64,000 nt of DNA. It comes from Parvularcula sp039818345 (GTDB lineage: Bacteria; Pseudomonadota; Alphaproteobacteria; Caulobacterales; Parvularculaceae). This document shows positions 16,515 through 25,281 of the stretch, piece after piece (the first letter of the stretch is position 1; each line of letters begins with the position of its first letter). Position numbers and translations under genes: made by a program. The stretch lies in assembly GCA_039818345.1 (NCBI GenBank), contig JBCBUC010000001.1, positions 124,001 through 188,000 on the forward strand. Reading direction: 5' to 3'. A model generated the notes under the pieces. It worked only from the letters and a program-made list of their open reading frames with translations. It made no database searches and was not told where the DNA came from.

Positions 16515-17617
16515 TGCTCTATCATTTGTTCGTTCCGCTGGCGGACGAGTTCCAAATTTTCAATCTTTTCAGGTACATCACGTTCCGTGTTGGCGGTTCG
16601 ATCATGACCGCGCTGATCGTCGCCTTTTTGGTGGGTCCTGGCCTCATCAATTGGATGCGCACGAAGCAAGGCAAAGGTCAGCCGATCCGTAAGGACGGAC
16701 CACAGACCCATATCGTTGAAAAGGCAGGAACGCCGACCATGGGCGGGGTTCTGATCCTGCTGTCGGTTGTCGTCTCGACGCTGCTCTGGGCGCCGCTGAA
16801 CAACGGTTATGTTTGGATGGTGTTGTCGGTCACCTTGGTCTTTGGGCTTCTTGGTTTCTATGATGACTATCTCAAGGTGAAAAAGCAGACGGCCGATGGC
16901 GTGGTTGGATCGATGAAACTTGTCGTCCAATTTGCGCTTGCTTTTGCCGCTGGTGCCGCGTCGATCGCGATCTTCCGTTCGTCGGCCAATGTGGATCTCG
17001 ACATGGCCACGGGACTCGCGCTTCCCTTCATTGGTATGATCTTACCTCTCGGTATCCTGATCTATCCTTTTGCGGCGGTGGTGATCGTCGGCTCGTCGAA
17101 TGCCGTCAACCTGACCGACGGATTGGATGGCCTGGCGACTGTTCCCGTGATCATGGCCGCGGGAAGCTTTGGGTTGATTGCCTACCTCACGGGACGGGCC
17201 GACTATGCCCAATATCTTGGGATCGTCTACGTGCCGGGTGCTGGCGAACTTGCCGTCATTTGCGGCGCGATGATCGGAGCTGGACTTGGCTTTTTGTGGT
17301 TCAATGCACCGCCGGCAATGATCTTTATGGGCGATACTGGCTCTTTAGCGCTCGGCGGCGCGCTTGGTGCCATCGCGGTCGCGGTGAAGCACGAAATCGT
17401 GCTGGCGATCGTCGGTGGGCTCTTTGTTTTTGAAGCGCTCTCGGTGATGATCCAGATCGCGAGCTTTAAGCTCACCGGCAAACGCGTCTTTCGCATGGCG
17501 CCGGTGCACCACCATTTCGAGCAATTGGGCTGGAAAGAGCCCACCATTGTGATCCGGTTTTGGATCATTGCCTTTGTTTTGGCCCTGATCGGGCTCAGTA
17601 CACTGAAGTTGAGGTAA
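16514..17617 (+). CDS. mraY: phospho-MurNAc-pentapeptide transferase
   Basis: A 367-residue polytopic membrane enzyme joining phospho-MurNAc-pentapeptide to undecaprenyl phosphate to give lipid I. About ten hydrophobic helices. Active-site motifs are complete: GQPIRKDGPQTH, AGTPTMGG, GFYDDYLKV (Asp pair), NAVNLTDGLDGLA, GDTGSLALGG and the HHHFE loop (APVHHHFEQLGW). Start ATG 16514 shares its A with the murF stop. Confidence 0.97.
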   Translation: MLYHLFVPLADEFQIFNLFRYITFRVGGSIMTALIVAFLVGPGLINWMRTKQGKGQPIRKDGPQTHIVEKAGTPTMGGVLILLSVVVSTLLWAPLNNGYVWMVLSVTLVFGLLGFYDDYLKVKKQTADGVVGSMKLVVQFALAFAAGAASIAIFRSSANVDLDMATGLALPFIGMILPLGILIYPFAAVVIVGSSNAVNLTDGLDGLATVPVIMAAGSFGLIAYLTGRADYAQYLGIVYVPGAGELAVICGAMIGAGLGFLWFNAPPAMIFMGDTGSLALGGALGAIAVAVKHEIVLAIVGGLFVFEALSVMIQIASFKLTGKRVFRMAPVHHHFEQLGWKEPTIVIRFWIIAFVLALIGLSTLKLR

Positions 17618-17618
17618 G

Positions 17619-18938
17619 ATGCTTAAGAGCGGCCGCTTTCCAGAAGAGGGCCTTCTGGCTTATCTTGGACCGGCGCTGACCGTTTCAGCGCTCGCGGCGC
17701 TTGAAGGCAGGGGCTATAAGATCATCGAGCTGGTCGTTCCTGGTCAACCCGATAGCGATCTACCAGACGACATCGATGGCCTGATCACCGGTATCGGCTG
17801 CACCCATCCGTTACGCGGCGCCTTTCAGACTGAGGTCGAGCGGCGCGGCTTACCATGTGCGACGGATTTGGCGTTTCTCGCCGAGATCCAGCTTACGATG
17901 ACGGCAAAACCGCGCCATCGCATTGTGATCACGGGCTCTGCGGGCAAGAGCTTCACAGCTGTCCTGGCCCAGCATCTCTTGCTCCAAGGGGGCGTGCAGG
18001 CCGAATGGGTCTCGGACGACGAGGGCTACCTCAACATCTTGGGCTCGAAGTGCGAAGCTGCGCTTTTAGAAGTGCCCACAGCCTCCTGCCGAGAGGCCAT
18101 TGGCCTGCATCCAGGCGTCGTTGCGGTCCTCAACCTATCGGATGAGCAGGGCGGGCCGATTGCGCCTTCTTTGCGCGATGCGGCTGCCGATTTGTTGGTC
18201 TCAGCGCCGGTTGGTGTTCTTGGCGCTGATGATTTGGGAACTCAAAGCCTGATGATGACCGCGCGTCGGCGCATGCGGCCCGGCCATCAACGTTTGGTCC
18301 CCATATCGGGTGGAGCAACGCTAAGTGATGGCTGTTTCGCGCTTGATCAATCGATTTATGCCAACACGAAAGGGCGCACCCGCCGGATTGCTCAATTCAG
18401 CGGAAGCCCAGTTCTCTTAGGAACACATCTAGCCCAAGACGCGGCTGCGGCCGTTGCGCTGGCCATGGAATTTCACATCAACGACACCAGCATTGGCAAC
18501 GGTCTTGCGAGCTTCCGTGGGCTTGCTGGACGGTTTGACTGTATCGGGACGGATGGCCGGGTTGTCTTTGTCGATGATCGTGCCTCGACATCGCTGGCTT
18601 CGACGGAGGCGGCGATCGCTGCGTGCCCGGATGTCTTTTGGATTGGCCAGACGCTCGGACCCCTGCCGAAGAAGATCAAATCGTCGATCAGAAGCTCCTT
18701 TTACATCACGCCGCCGGATGGCTCTGGTCCTCCTGCCGACGGGATTGTCACGTTCAAGGACGCCGACGAGGCGACCGCGGCGGCGCTTCGCGCAGCGAGT
18801 GATGTGATGCGCACAGAACCCCAAGCAACGCCCGTGATCCTCTTTTCCCCGGGTGGACATGGTTTGGAGCGGCAAGGGGAACTCTTCCGCATCAAGGCGT
18901 TAGGGTTCTTGAGCGAAGGACAGCGCGCCCATGGTTGA
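17619..18938 (+). CDS. MurD-like protein lacking catalytic residues, at the murD locus
   Basis: A 439-residue protein with the three-domain plan of a Mur ligase, in the normal place of murD (UDP-MurNAc-L-Ala--D-Glu ligase). Position and local patterns support homology: ITGSAGKSFT at 105-113 matches the P-loop GSNGKST; ALLEVPTASC at 148-157 matches the VLELSSFQL strand (Glu151 kept); GLAGRFDCI matches GLPHRFE; FVDDRASTSLASTEAA matches NDSKATNVGSTEAA. The key residues are changed: the Mg-binding His of TEDH is Gln177, the carbamylated Lys of AAKLRI is Asp191, and the Lys of DSKATN is Arg. As MurD it would be expected to be inactive. It could be a structural or regulatory relic, with a true MurD elsewhere. 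Confidence 0.85.
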   Translation: MLKSGRFPEEGLLAYLGPALTVSALAALEGRGYKIIELVVPGQPDSDLPDDIDGLITGIGCTHPLRGAFQTEVERRGLPCATDLAFLAEIQLTMTAKPRHRIVITGSAGKSFTAVLAQHLLLQGGVQAEWVSDDEGYLNILGSKCEAALLEVPTASCREAIGLHPGVVAVLNLSDEQGGPIAPSLRDAAADLLVSAPVGVLGADDLGTQSLMMTARRRMRPGHQRLVPISGGATLSDGCFALDQSIYANTKGRTRRIAQFSGSPVLLGTHLAQDAAAAVALAMEFHINDTSIGNGLASFRGLAGRFDCIGTDGRVVFVDDRASTSLASTEAAIAACPDVFWIGQTLGPLPKKIKSSIRSSFYITPPDGSGPPADGIVTFKDADEATAAALRAASDVMRTEPQATPVILFSPGGHGLERQGELFRIKALGFLSEGQRAHG

Positions 18939-20058
18939 AGCTGTCTTTGCAAGGCTTGAGGCGCGGTCACCGATCTGGACGTCGCGCGCTTTCGCCGGGT
19001 TCGATCAGCTCCTGATCCTCGCCTTTGGCACTTTGGCGGTGCTGGGGCTGGTGTTGTCGTTCGCCGCTGGTCCGGTGGCAGCTGGGCGTATTGGTATCGC
19101 CGATCCTTTCCACTTCACTGAGCGCCATGTTTTGTTCTTGGCCCTGACGACCATCGCGGTATCCTTTACTGCGATGTTGCCGATCACGATGGCCCGCAGA
19201 TTGGGTGTCTTGGTTGCACTCGGTGCGCTGGTGTTGATCATTGGCGTCTTGTTGTTCGGTGCGGAAATAAAAGGCGCAAGGCGCTGGATGCATATCGCTG
19301 GATTTGGTCTTCAGCCATCTGAATTCTTGAAGCCCGGTTTTATCATGACCGCGGCTTGGTTTCTTTCGGCAAAGCCAGAGGATGGGTTTCCCGGCAGTCT
19401 TGCGAGCCTTTGTCTTTATGGTGTGGCCTCAATCCTGCTGCTGTTGCAGCCCGACTATGGACAGTGGGTGCTGCTGACGGGCATTTGGGCTTTGATGTTC
19501 TTCGTTGCGGGCTGGAGTTGGGCTTGGATCGGAGGCCTTGGTTCTGCTGCTGCGGGCGCTATGGCGGTGGGGTATGTCACCCAAGATCATGTCCGGAGCC
19601 GGATCGATCGCTTTTTCGCGCCCGGAAGCGGGGAGACCTATCAAACCGATAAGGCGGCCGAAGCCATTTCTTCGGGCGGAATCTTTGGCCACGATCTTCA
19701 TGAGGCAGCGGGGGTTAAAGCCTCTCTGCCTGATGCGCATACAGATTTTATCTACGCCGTTGCGGTTGAAGAGTTTGGTGTGATCGCTGGTCTGCTCATT
19801 ATCGGTCTGTTTGCGCTCATTGGTTGGCGCGGCTTGGTTGCGGCGTTGAAAACGGACGATGTCTTTAAGCGCTGCGCCATTGCGGGCCTGACGAGCGCGG
19901 TGTGCCTGCAAGCGGCGATCAATATCGGCGTGAATGTCGGGCTCTTGCCGGCGAAGGGGATGACCTTGCCGTTCGTTAGTTATGGCGGCTCATCAACCTT
20001 GGCACTGGGGCTCACCATGGGGCTGCTCTTGGCCCTGACGAGAAAGCGAAAGACATGA
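18931..20058 (+). CDS. ftsW: septal peptidoglycan glycosyltransferase FtsW
   Basis: A 375-residue SEDS-family membrane glycosyltransferase that polymerises lipid II at the septum with FtsI. About ten helices. Signatures: GARRWMHIAGFGLQPSEFLK, LLQPDYGQ, the catalytic-Asp loop SLPDAHTDFIYAVAVEEFG, and LPAKGMTLPFVSYGGSS near the C-terminus (normally LPTKGLTLPF). It overlaps the MurD-like gene by 8 bases and murG by 4. Confidence 0.95.
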   Translation: MVEAVFARLEARSPIWTSRAFAGFDQLLILAFGTLAVLGLVLSFAAGPVAAGRIGIADPFHFTERHVLFLALTTIAVSFTAMLPITMARRLGVLVALGALVLIIGVLLFGAEIKGARRWMHIAGFGLQPSEFLKPGFIMTAAWFLSAKPEDGFPGSLASLCLYGVASILLLLQPDYGQWVLLTGIWALMFFVAGWSWAWIGGLGSAAAGAMAVGYVTQDHVRSRIDRFFAPGSGETYQTDKAAEAISSGGIFGHDLHEAAGVKASLPDAHTDFIYAVAVEEFGVIAGLLIIGLFALIGWRGLVAALKTDDVFKRCAIAGLTSAVCLQAAINIGVNVGLLPAKGMTLPFVSYGGSSTLALGLTMGLLLALTRKRKT

Positions 20059-21155
20059 AGCTGGCGCTCGCGGCGGGTGGCACGGGCGGGCACATGTTTC
20101 CCGCCCAGGCATTGGCGGAAGAGGCAAAGGCCAGGGGATGGTCTGTCCTCTTGCTCACAGATGCACGCGGCAATCGGTACACCGAGGGATTTCCGGCAAA
20201 TCGTAAGGTGCTGTTAAGTGCAGCCAGTCCGAGCGCAAAGGGCATCATGGCCAAGCTGCGCGCGGGTTTTACACTGTTGGGCGGCATCATGAAGGCGCGG
20301 TCGGAGCTGAAAAAATTTGGCGCCGATGTCGTGGTTGGGTTCGGCGGCTATCCCTCTGCGCCCTCCATGGTCGCAGCCCAACGGCTCAAATTGCCCACAG
20401 GGATCCACGAGCAAAACGCGGTCCTCGGACGAGCCAACCGCTTGGCAGCAGGTCGAGCCGGTTTCATCGCCCACGGTTTTCCTATTTTAGAAAAGCACCC
20501 CGGCGCGGCCGCCCAGTTGGAGCAAACGGGCAACCCCGTCCGCCGCGCCGTTCTTGACGCAGCCGACGCCCCGTTTGACCCGCCAGAGGAAGAAGGAACG
20601 CTTCGTCTCTTGATCTTTGGCGGCAGTCAGGGGGCGTCTCTTTTCGCTAAAGTCTTTGCGCCTGCCATTGCCAGTCTCCCGCAAACGCTCCGTGAGCGCC
20701 TCAATGTTACCCATCAAGTCAATGATGATCTCAGCGAAGAGACCGCCAAGATCTATGAGCGAGCCGGTGTCGAGGCGGAGATCGCCCCGTTTTTTAAAGA
20801 TCTGCCCGAACGGATCGCTCAGACCCACCTTGTTGTGGCGCGTTCTGGGGCGTCGAGTGTCGCAGAGCTTGCGGTGATCGGCCGTCCATCGCTTCTGGTT
20901 CCTCTTAAAATTGCCATGGACGACCATCAGACGGTGAACGCGCAGGTGCTCACCGAGGCGGGCGCTGCGCAGCTCATTCACGAGGATGACTTGTCGCGGC
21001 GGTCGGCCGCTTCGGCGCTCAGCAAGCTTCTGAGTGACCCCGAAGGTTTGACGCGCATGGCGGAGGCGGCGAAGGGGAGAATGGAAGCGGGCGCGGCGCA
21101 AACGCTCGCTGATCTTGTCGCGGCATTGGCCCCTAAGGCTTCTACGGCGGCGTAG
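20055..21155 (+). CDS. murG: lipid II synthase (N-acetylglucosaminyltransferase) MurG
   Basis: A 366-residue GT28 enzyme adding GlcNAc to lipid I at the inner face of the membrane. Clear marks: AAGGTGGHMFPAQALAEE at the N-terminus (GGTGGH loop), VVGFGGYPSAP, GIHEQNAVLGRANRL, IFGGSQGA, and RSGASSVAELAVIGRPSLLVPL with DDHQTVNAQ for UDP-GlcNAc binding. ATGA overlap with ftsW; murC follows after 18 bases. Confidence 0.97.
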   Translation: MKLALAAGGTGGHMFPAQALAEEAKARGWSVLLLTDARGNRYTEGFPANRKVLLSAASPSAKGIMAKLRAGFTLLGGIMKARSELKKFGADVVVGFGGYPSAPSMVAAQRLKLPTGIHEQNAVLGRANRLAAGRAGFIAHGFPILEKHPGAAAQLEQTGNPVRRAVLDAADAPFDPPEEEGTLRLLIFGGSQGASLFAKVFAPAIASLPQTLRERLNVTHQVNDDLSEETAKIYERAGVEAEIAPFFKDLPERIAQTHLVVARSGASSVAELAVIGRPSLLVPLKIAMDDHQTVNAQVLTEAGAAQLIHEDDLSRRSAASALSKLLSDPEGLTRMAEAAKGRMEAGAAQTLADLVAALAPKASTAA

Positions 21156-21173
21156 CCAAAGAAGGCCCCTCTA

Positions 21174-22595
21174 TTGACTGAAAACGATATCAAAATTCGC
21201 CTGCCGTTCCCCTCGGGACGTATCCATTTTGTGGGGATCGGCGGCATCGGTATGAGCGGGATTGCCCGCGTGATGCTTAATCTTGGCTATGAGGTGGGCG
21301 GCTCGGACATTGTCGAGAGTGACACTGTCCAACTTTTAAGGGGCCGCGGGATCGATGTCGCCATTGGCCATCGGGCGGACAATATTGGCGATGCGGCAGC
21401 GGTGGTGGTTTCCACCGCCATTGGCCCCGCCAACCCCGAGGTCGCAGCGGCCAGGGCGCGCCACATTCCTGTGGTGCGGCGGGCCGACATGCTGGCGGAG
21501 ATCATGCGGCTGAAGTGGAATGTCTGCGTGGCTGGCACCCACGGAAAAACCACCACGACGTCAATGATCGCGGCTCTTCTTGATGCCGGAAGCCTTGATC
21601 CCACCGTGATCAATGGCGGCGTGATCAACGCTTATGGATCCAATGCTCGCCCCGGTGAGGGCGATTGGATGGTGGTGGAGGCGGATGAAAGCGATGGGAC
21701 GTTCGTTCGTCTACCAACCACCGTCAGTGTGATCACCAATATCGACCCTGAGCATTTGGACCATTGGGGTGATTTTGATGAGTTGCGCGCTGGTTTTGAT
21801 CAATTTGTCGAGAACACACCCTTTTATGGTTTCGGCGTTGTTTGCCTTGATCACCCCGAGGTTCAGGCGCTGGTCGGACGGATCACCGATCGGCGTCTGA
21901 TCACCTATGGCATGAACCCGCAAGCTGATGTGCGTGCGGAGAATATCAATTCAGCCAATGGTGTTCAGCATTTCGACATCCATTTTCGCGATCGTCACAG
22001 GTCTCTAAGTCGCATTGAGGGAGTGCGCCTACCCATGCCTGGGATCCATAACCTGCAAAACGCCATGGCTGCTGCGATTGTTGCCCGCGAGCTTGGCGTG
22101 ACGGACGATCAAATTCTCAAAGGATTTGAAAGCTTTGGCGGGGTGAAGCGGCGCTTCACAGAGACCGGCGAGTGGAACGGCGTGCGCATCATCGACGATT
22201 ACGGCCACCACCCGGTCGAGATCGCCGCGACGCTGCGGGCAGCCCGCGGTGTGACCGAAGGCCGTGTCATCGCGGTCATTCAACCGCATCGCTATACCCG
22301 TCTGGCCAATCTTTTCGATAGTTTTTGTGCCTGTGCCAACGAAGCCGACACGGTGCTCATCACGCCGGTTTACGAGGCGGGGGAGACCCCGATTGAAGGC
22401 GCTAATGCTGAGGCGCTCGCGCAAGGGATGGCCCGCAACGGTCATCGTAACGTCCGTGCCCTGAGCGGTGTTGAAGAACTCCCAGGTCTGATCGCCGCTG
22501 AGGCAAAAGAGGGTGACCTCGTGCTCTGCCTTGGCGCTGGCGACATCACCAAAGTCGCCCAGGCACTCCCAGCCGCCCTTGAGGCCCGTTCGTGA
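21174..22595 (+). CDS. murC: UDP-MurNAc--L-alanine ligase
   Basis: A 473-residue Mur ligase that adds L-Ala, the first step of the stem peptide. Seen: HFVGIGGIGMSGIARVM at 18-34, P-loop AGTHGKTTTTSM, VVEADESDGTF, ITNIDPEHLDHW and, in the C-domain, IDDYGHHPVEIAATLRAAR and IQPHRYTR. The start is TTG 21174, the only start that places the family N-terminus correctly, with GAAGG about 10 bases upstream. Overlaps murB. Confidence 0.96.
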   Translation: MTENDIKIRLPFPSGRIHFVGIGGIGMSGIARVMLNLGYEVGGSDIVESDTVQLLRGRGIDVAIGHRADNIGDAAAVVVSTAIGPANPEVAAARARHIPVVRRADMLAEIMRLKWNVCVAGTHGKTTTTSMIAALLDAGSLDPTVINGGVINAYGSNARPGEGDWMVVEADESDGTFVRLPTTVSVITNIDPEHLDHWGDFDELRAGFDQFVENTPFYGFGVVCLDHPEVQALVGRITDRRLITYGMNPQADVRAENINSANGVQHFDIHFRDRHRSLSRIEGVRLPMPGIHNLQNAMAAAIVARELGVTDDQILKGFESFGGVKRRFTETGEWNGVRIIDDYGHHPVEIAATLRAARGVTEGRVIAVIQPHRYTRLANLFDSFCACANEADTVLITPVYEAGETPIEGANAEALAQGMARNGHRNVRALSGVEELPGLIAAEAKEGDLVLCLGAGDITKVAQALPAALEARS

Positions 22596-23473
22596 ATGCA
22601 CGGGTGATGGAGGAGGCGGCGCTTGCTCCTTTTACCTGGCTGCGGGTAGGCGGACCTGCGGATCGTCTGATCTTGCCTCGGGACGAGGCCGAGTTGCGCA
22701 CCGCGCTGGCGGATATGCCAGCGAGCGATCCGTTGACCATCATCGGTGTGGGATCCAATCTCTTGGTTCGCGATGGCGGACTTGAAGGGAATGTCATTCG
22801 CCTTGGTCCTGGTTTCGGTTCTATCGTCGTGGATGGAACCCGGGTGACGGCGGGGGCCGCAGCACTTGATGCGAAAGTTGCGCGCAAGGCGGCGGCGGCC
22901 GGTGTCGGCGGCATCAGCTTCATGGCTGGTATCCCAGGCACGATTGGCGGAGCAATGCGCATGAACGCTGGCGCTTACGGGGGGGAGACCAAGGACATCC
23001 TGGTGTCGGCCCGTGCGCTCGATCGCCAAGGCCGCGTGGTGGAGCTCTCCCACGCCGACTTCAGTTTCTCCTATCGTCATGCGGACGTTCCGCCGGATCT
23101 CGTTTTGATTGAAGCCACGTTTGAGGGCTCTCTTGGGGAGCCTCAAGAGCTCGTGGCGGAGATTGATGCCATCATGACCCGCCGCGAAGAAACCCAACCC
23201 ATACGCGAGAAGACCGGCGGCTCTACGTTCAAAAATCCTGACAAGGAGCAATCAGGCGGGCGCTCGGCATGGCAATGTGTGGATGCCGTTGGCGGTCGCG
23301 GCCGTGTTGTTGGCGATGCGCAAATGTCAGAGCTGCATGCCAATTTTATGATCAATCGGGGACATGCAACCGCCACTGACCTAGAAGCACTGGGTGAGGG
23401 AATCCGCGCGGATGCGAAAGCGCAATTGGGTGTCGATCTGGAGTGGGAAATCAAAAGGATCGGACGGTCATGA
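22592..23473 (+). CDS. murB: UDP-N-acetylenolpyruvoylglucosamine reductase
   Basis: A 293-residue FAD enzyme that reduces the enolpyruvyl group to make UDP-MurNAc. Marks: FTWLRVGGPADRLILPRD, GVGSNLLVRDGG, FMAGIPGTIGGAMRMNAGAYGG (FAD and substrate binding), catalytic Ser in KTGGSTFKNP and the final Glu in VDLEWEIKRIG. Start is GTG 22592, overlapping the murC stop (GTGA). Overlaps ddl by 4 bases. Confidence 0.96.
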   Translation: MNARVMEEAALAPFTWLRVGGPADRLILPRDEAELRTALADMPASDPLTIIGVGSNLLVRDGGLEGNVIRLGPGFGSIVVDGTRVTAGAAALDAKVARKAAAAGVGGISFMAGIPGTIGGAMRMNAGAYGGETKDILVSARALDRQGRVVELSHADFSFSYRHADVPPDLVLIEATFEGSLGEPQELVAEIDAIMTRREETQPIREKTGGSTFKNPDKEQSGGRSAWQCVDAVGGRGRVVGDAQMSELHANFMINRGHATATDLEALGEGIRADAKAQLGVDLEWEIKRIGRS

Positions 23474-24402
23474 CGGATACGAAAAAGATCGCTGTGCTGA
23501 TGGGCGGATTTTCGAGCGAACGCGAAATCAGCCTCAAAAGCGGAAACAACGCGGTCGAAGCGCTGACCAGTTTCAATTCCTACGAGGTCGAAGCGATCGA
23601 TGTGTCGCGCAAGATCGATCAGCAAATCCGCGCTAGCTTTGGCGGCTTAGGTCCTGATGTTGTCTTCAATGCCCTCCACGGGCCTTACGGCGAGGATGGC
23701 ACGGTCCAGGGCATGCTCGAGATGATGGGCATCCCTTATACCCATTCCGGTGTCCAATCCTCCGCCCTCTGCATGGACAAGGCGCGCGCGAAAAAGATCA
23801 TGAGTGATGCAGGGCTTCGCGTGCCTGCGGGCAGCGTGGTCGAAACCGCTAGCCTCCAGGGCGGCCATCCCATGGATGTGCCTTACGTTATCAAACCGAT
23901 CGCGGAGGGTTCAACCTTTGGTGTGATCATCATCCGTGAGGAAACAGACGTCGCCCCGACCGCGGCGAGCCTCGATGATTCGATTTATAAGGGCCGGGCC
24001 ATCGTGGAGGCGTATATTCCAGGCCGGGAGCTCACCGTGGCGCTGCTTGGCGATCGTCCGCTTGCCGTGACTGAAATTCAGGCCGCGTTTTATGACTATG
24101 AGGCGAAATACTCCGCCAACGCCGCGCCGCACGTGATCCCTGCTGAGATCCCGAACGATGTTTATGATGAAGCGCTGGCGATGGCGAAGACCGCGGGCAT
24201 CACGCTTGGCTGTCGGGGGCTGAGCCGGGTGGATTTTCGTTGGGACCCAGAGCGCGGCGTTAAGGGACTGTTTATCCTCGAAGTGAATACCCAACCGGGG
24301 ATGACCCAAACATCGCTTTCCGCGGAACAAGCCCAACATTGCGGCATCAGTTTCGCTGAACTTTGCCAGTGGATGGTCGAAGACGCCTCGTGCCTAAGGT
24401 AG
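23470..24402 (+). CDS. ddl: D-alanine--D-alanine ligase
   Basis: A 310-residue ATP-grasp enzyme that makes D-Ala-D-Ala for murF. Seen: AVLMGGFSSEREISLKSG, NALHGPYGEDGTVQGMLE, PYTHSGVQSSALCMDKARAK, VIKPIAEGSTFGV (ATP-grasp Lys) and, near the end, FILEVNTQPGMTQTSL with the metal-binding Glu and Asn. ATG 23470 overlaps the murB stop. The 3' end overlaps ftsQ. Confidence 0.97.
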   Translation: MTDTKKIAVLMGGFSSEREISLKSGNNAVEALTSFNSYEVEAIDVSRKIDQQIRASFGGLGPDVVFNALHGPYGEDGTVQGMLEMMGIPYTHSGVQSSALCMDKARAKKIMSDAGLRVPAGSVVETASLQGGHPMDVPYVIKPIAEGSTFGVIIIREETDVAPTAASLDDSIYKGRAIVEAYIPGRELTVALLGDRPLAVTEIQAAFYDYEAKYSANAAPHVIPAEIPNDVYDEALAMAKTAGITLGCRGLSRVDFRWDPERGVKGLFILEVNTQPGMTQTSLSAEQAQHCGISFAELCQWMVEDASCLR

Positions 24403-25271
24403 CCAGCAGCGCGAAAAAGAAAAAACGCCCCGCCAAACGGGTCGTCACCCGGCGCAATGCAGGCAGACTAGAGACCATCGGTGCCCAGCTCGACAGCACC
24501 GTGACGACGTTTGGCAAAGGCGTTCTTCAGCTTGCGTTCATGACGGTCATCACGCTCGGTCTTTTGGCGCTGGTGGTCAGCGCCGCATCAGGACGATTAA
24601 GCCAGCTGCCCGACCGGCTCGCATGGCTTTCCGAGAGCGCAGCCCGAAGCTTTGGGCTTAATGTCTATCATGTCACCATCAAAGGCGGCGAGAGCTTGAC
24701 CGAGCGTGAGGTGATGCAAGCCTTACGGGATGAACGGTTCGGCAGCGTCGTGGGGCGACCGCTTCTGTCGTTGGATGGCGATGCGATGCGAAACGCGCTT
24801 GAAAGCCTCGACCCGGTCAAGGCGGCGGTGGTGCAAAAACTTCTTCCGGATACTTTGCATGTGTCCATTCTCGAACGCGATGAACGTGCGCTCTACCTCA
24901 ATGGCGATGGAACCTACTTTGTGGTCGATAGCCAGGGCGTCATTGTACGCCCTTCGTCTCCAACCGAGTACACCGACCTTCCCGTCATCAGTGGTACCGA
25001 TGATCCGTCCCGGGCTGCGCCTTTTCTCCGTTTGCTGCGCGATCACCCAGCGATCCTCACACGGGTGAAAGGCATCGAAGTGGTCAGTGACCGTCGTTTT
25101 GATCTTCATTTCGGCAATGGATTTGTCGCTAAACTTCCCGAGGAAGATATTGGCGATGCGCTGACCCGTCTTGAGGCGCTTGAAGCCGGTGCAGGGCGAC
25201 TCTCAGCGACCCTCGACTACATCGATCTGCGCGACCCGAAATGGGCTTACTATAAGCCGAAGGACGAGTAG
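24390..25271 (+). CDS. ftsQ: cell division protein FtsQ
   Basis: A 293-residue bitopic divisome protein. A very basic cytoplasmic N-terminus (SSAKKKKRPAKRVVTRR) leads to one membrane helix (about 50-70), a POTRA domain (VTIKGGESLTEREVMQAL onward, about 92-160) and the beta domain (DSQGVIVRP to KWAYYKPKDE). In other bacteria it links FtsLB to the ring. GTG 24390 is chosen: it overlaps the ddl stop and leaves the basic tail at the N-terminus. Confidence 0.92.
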   Translation: MPKVASSAKKKKRPAKRVVTRRNAGRLETIGAQLDSTVTTFGKGVLQLAFMTVITLGLLALVVSAASGRLSQLPDRLAWLSESAARSFGLNVYHVTIKGGESLTEREVMQALRDERFGSVVGRPLLSLDGDAMRNALESLDPVKAAVVQKLLPDTLHVSILERDERALYLNGDGTYFVVDSQGVIVRPSSPTEYTDLPVISGTDDPSRAAPFLRLLRDHPAILTRVKGIEVVSDRRFDLHFGNGFVAKLPEEDIGDALTRLEALEAGAGRLSATLDYIDLRDPKWAYYKPKDE

Positions 25272-25281
25272 TCTTGCCCGC

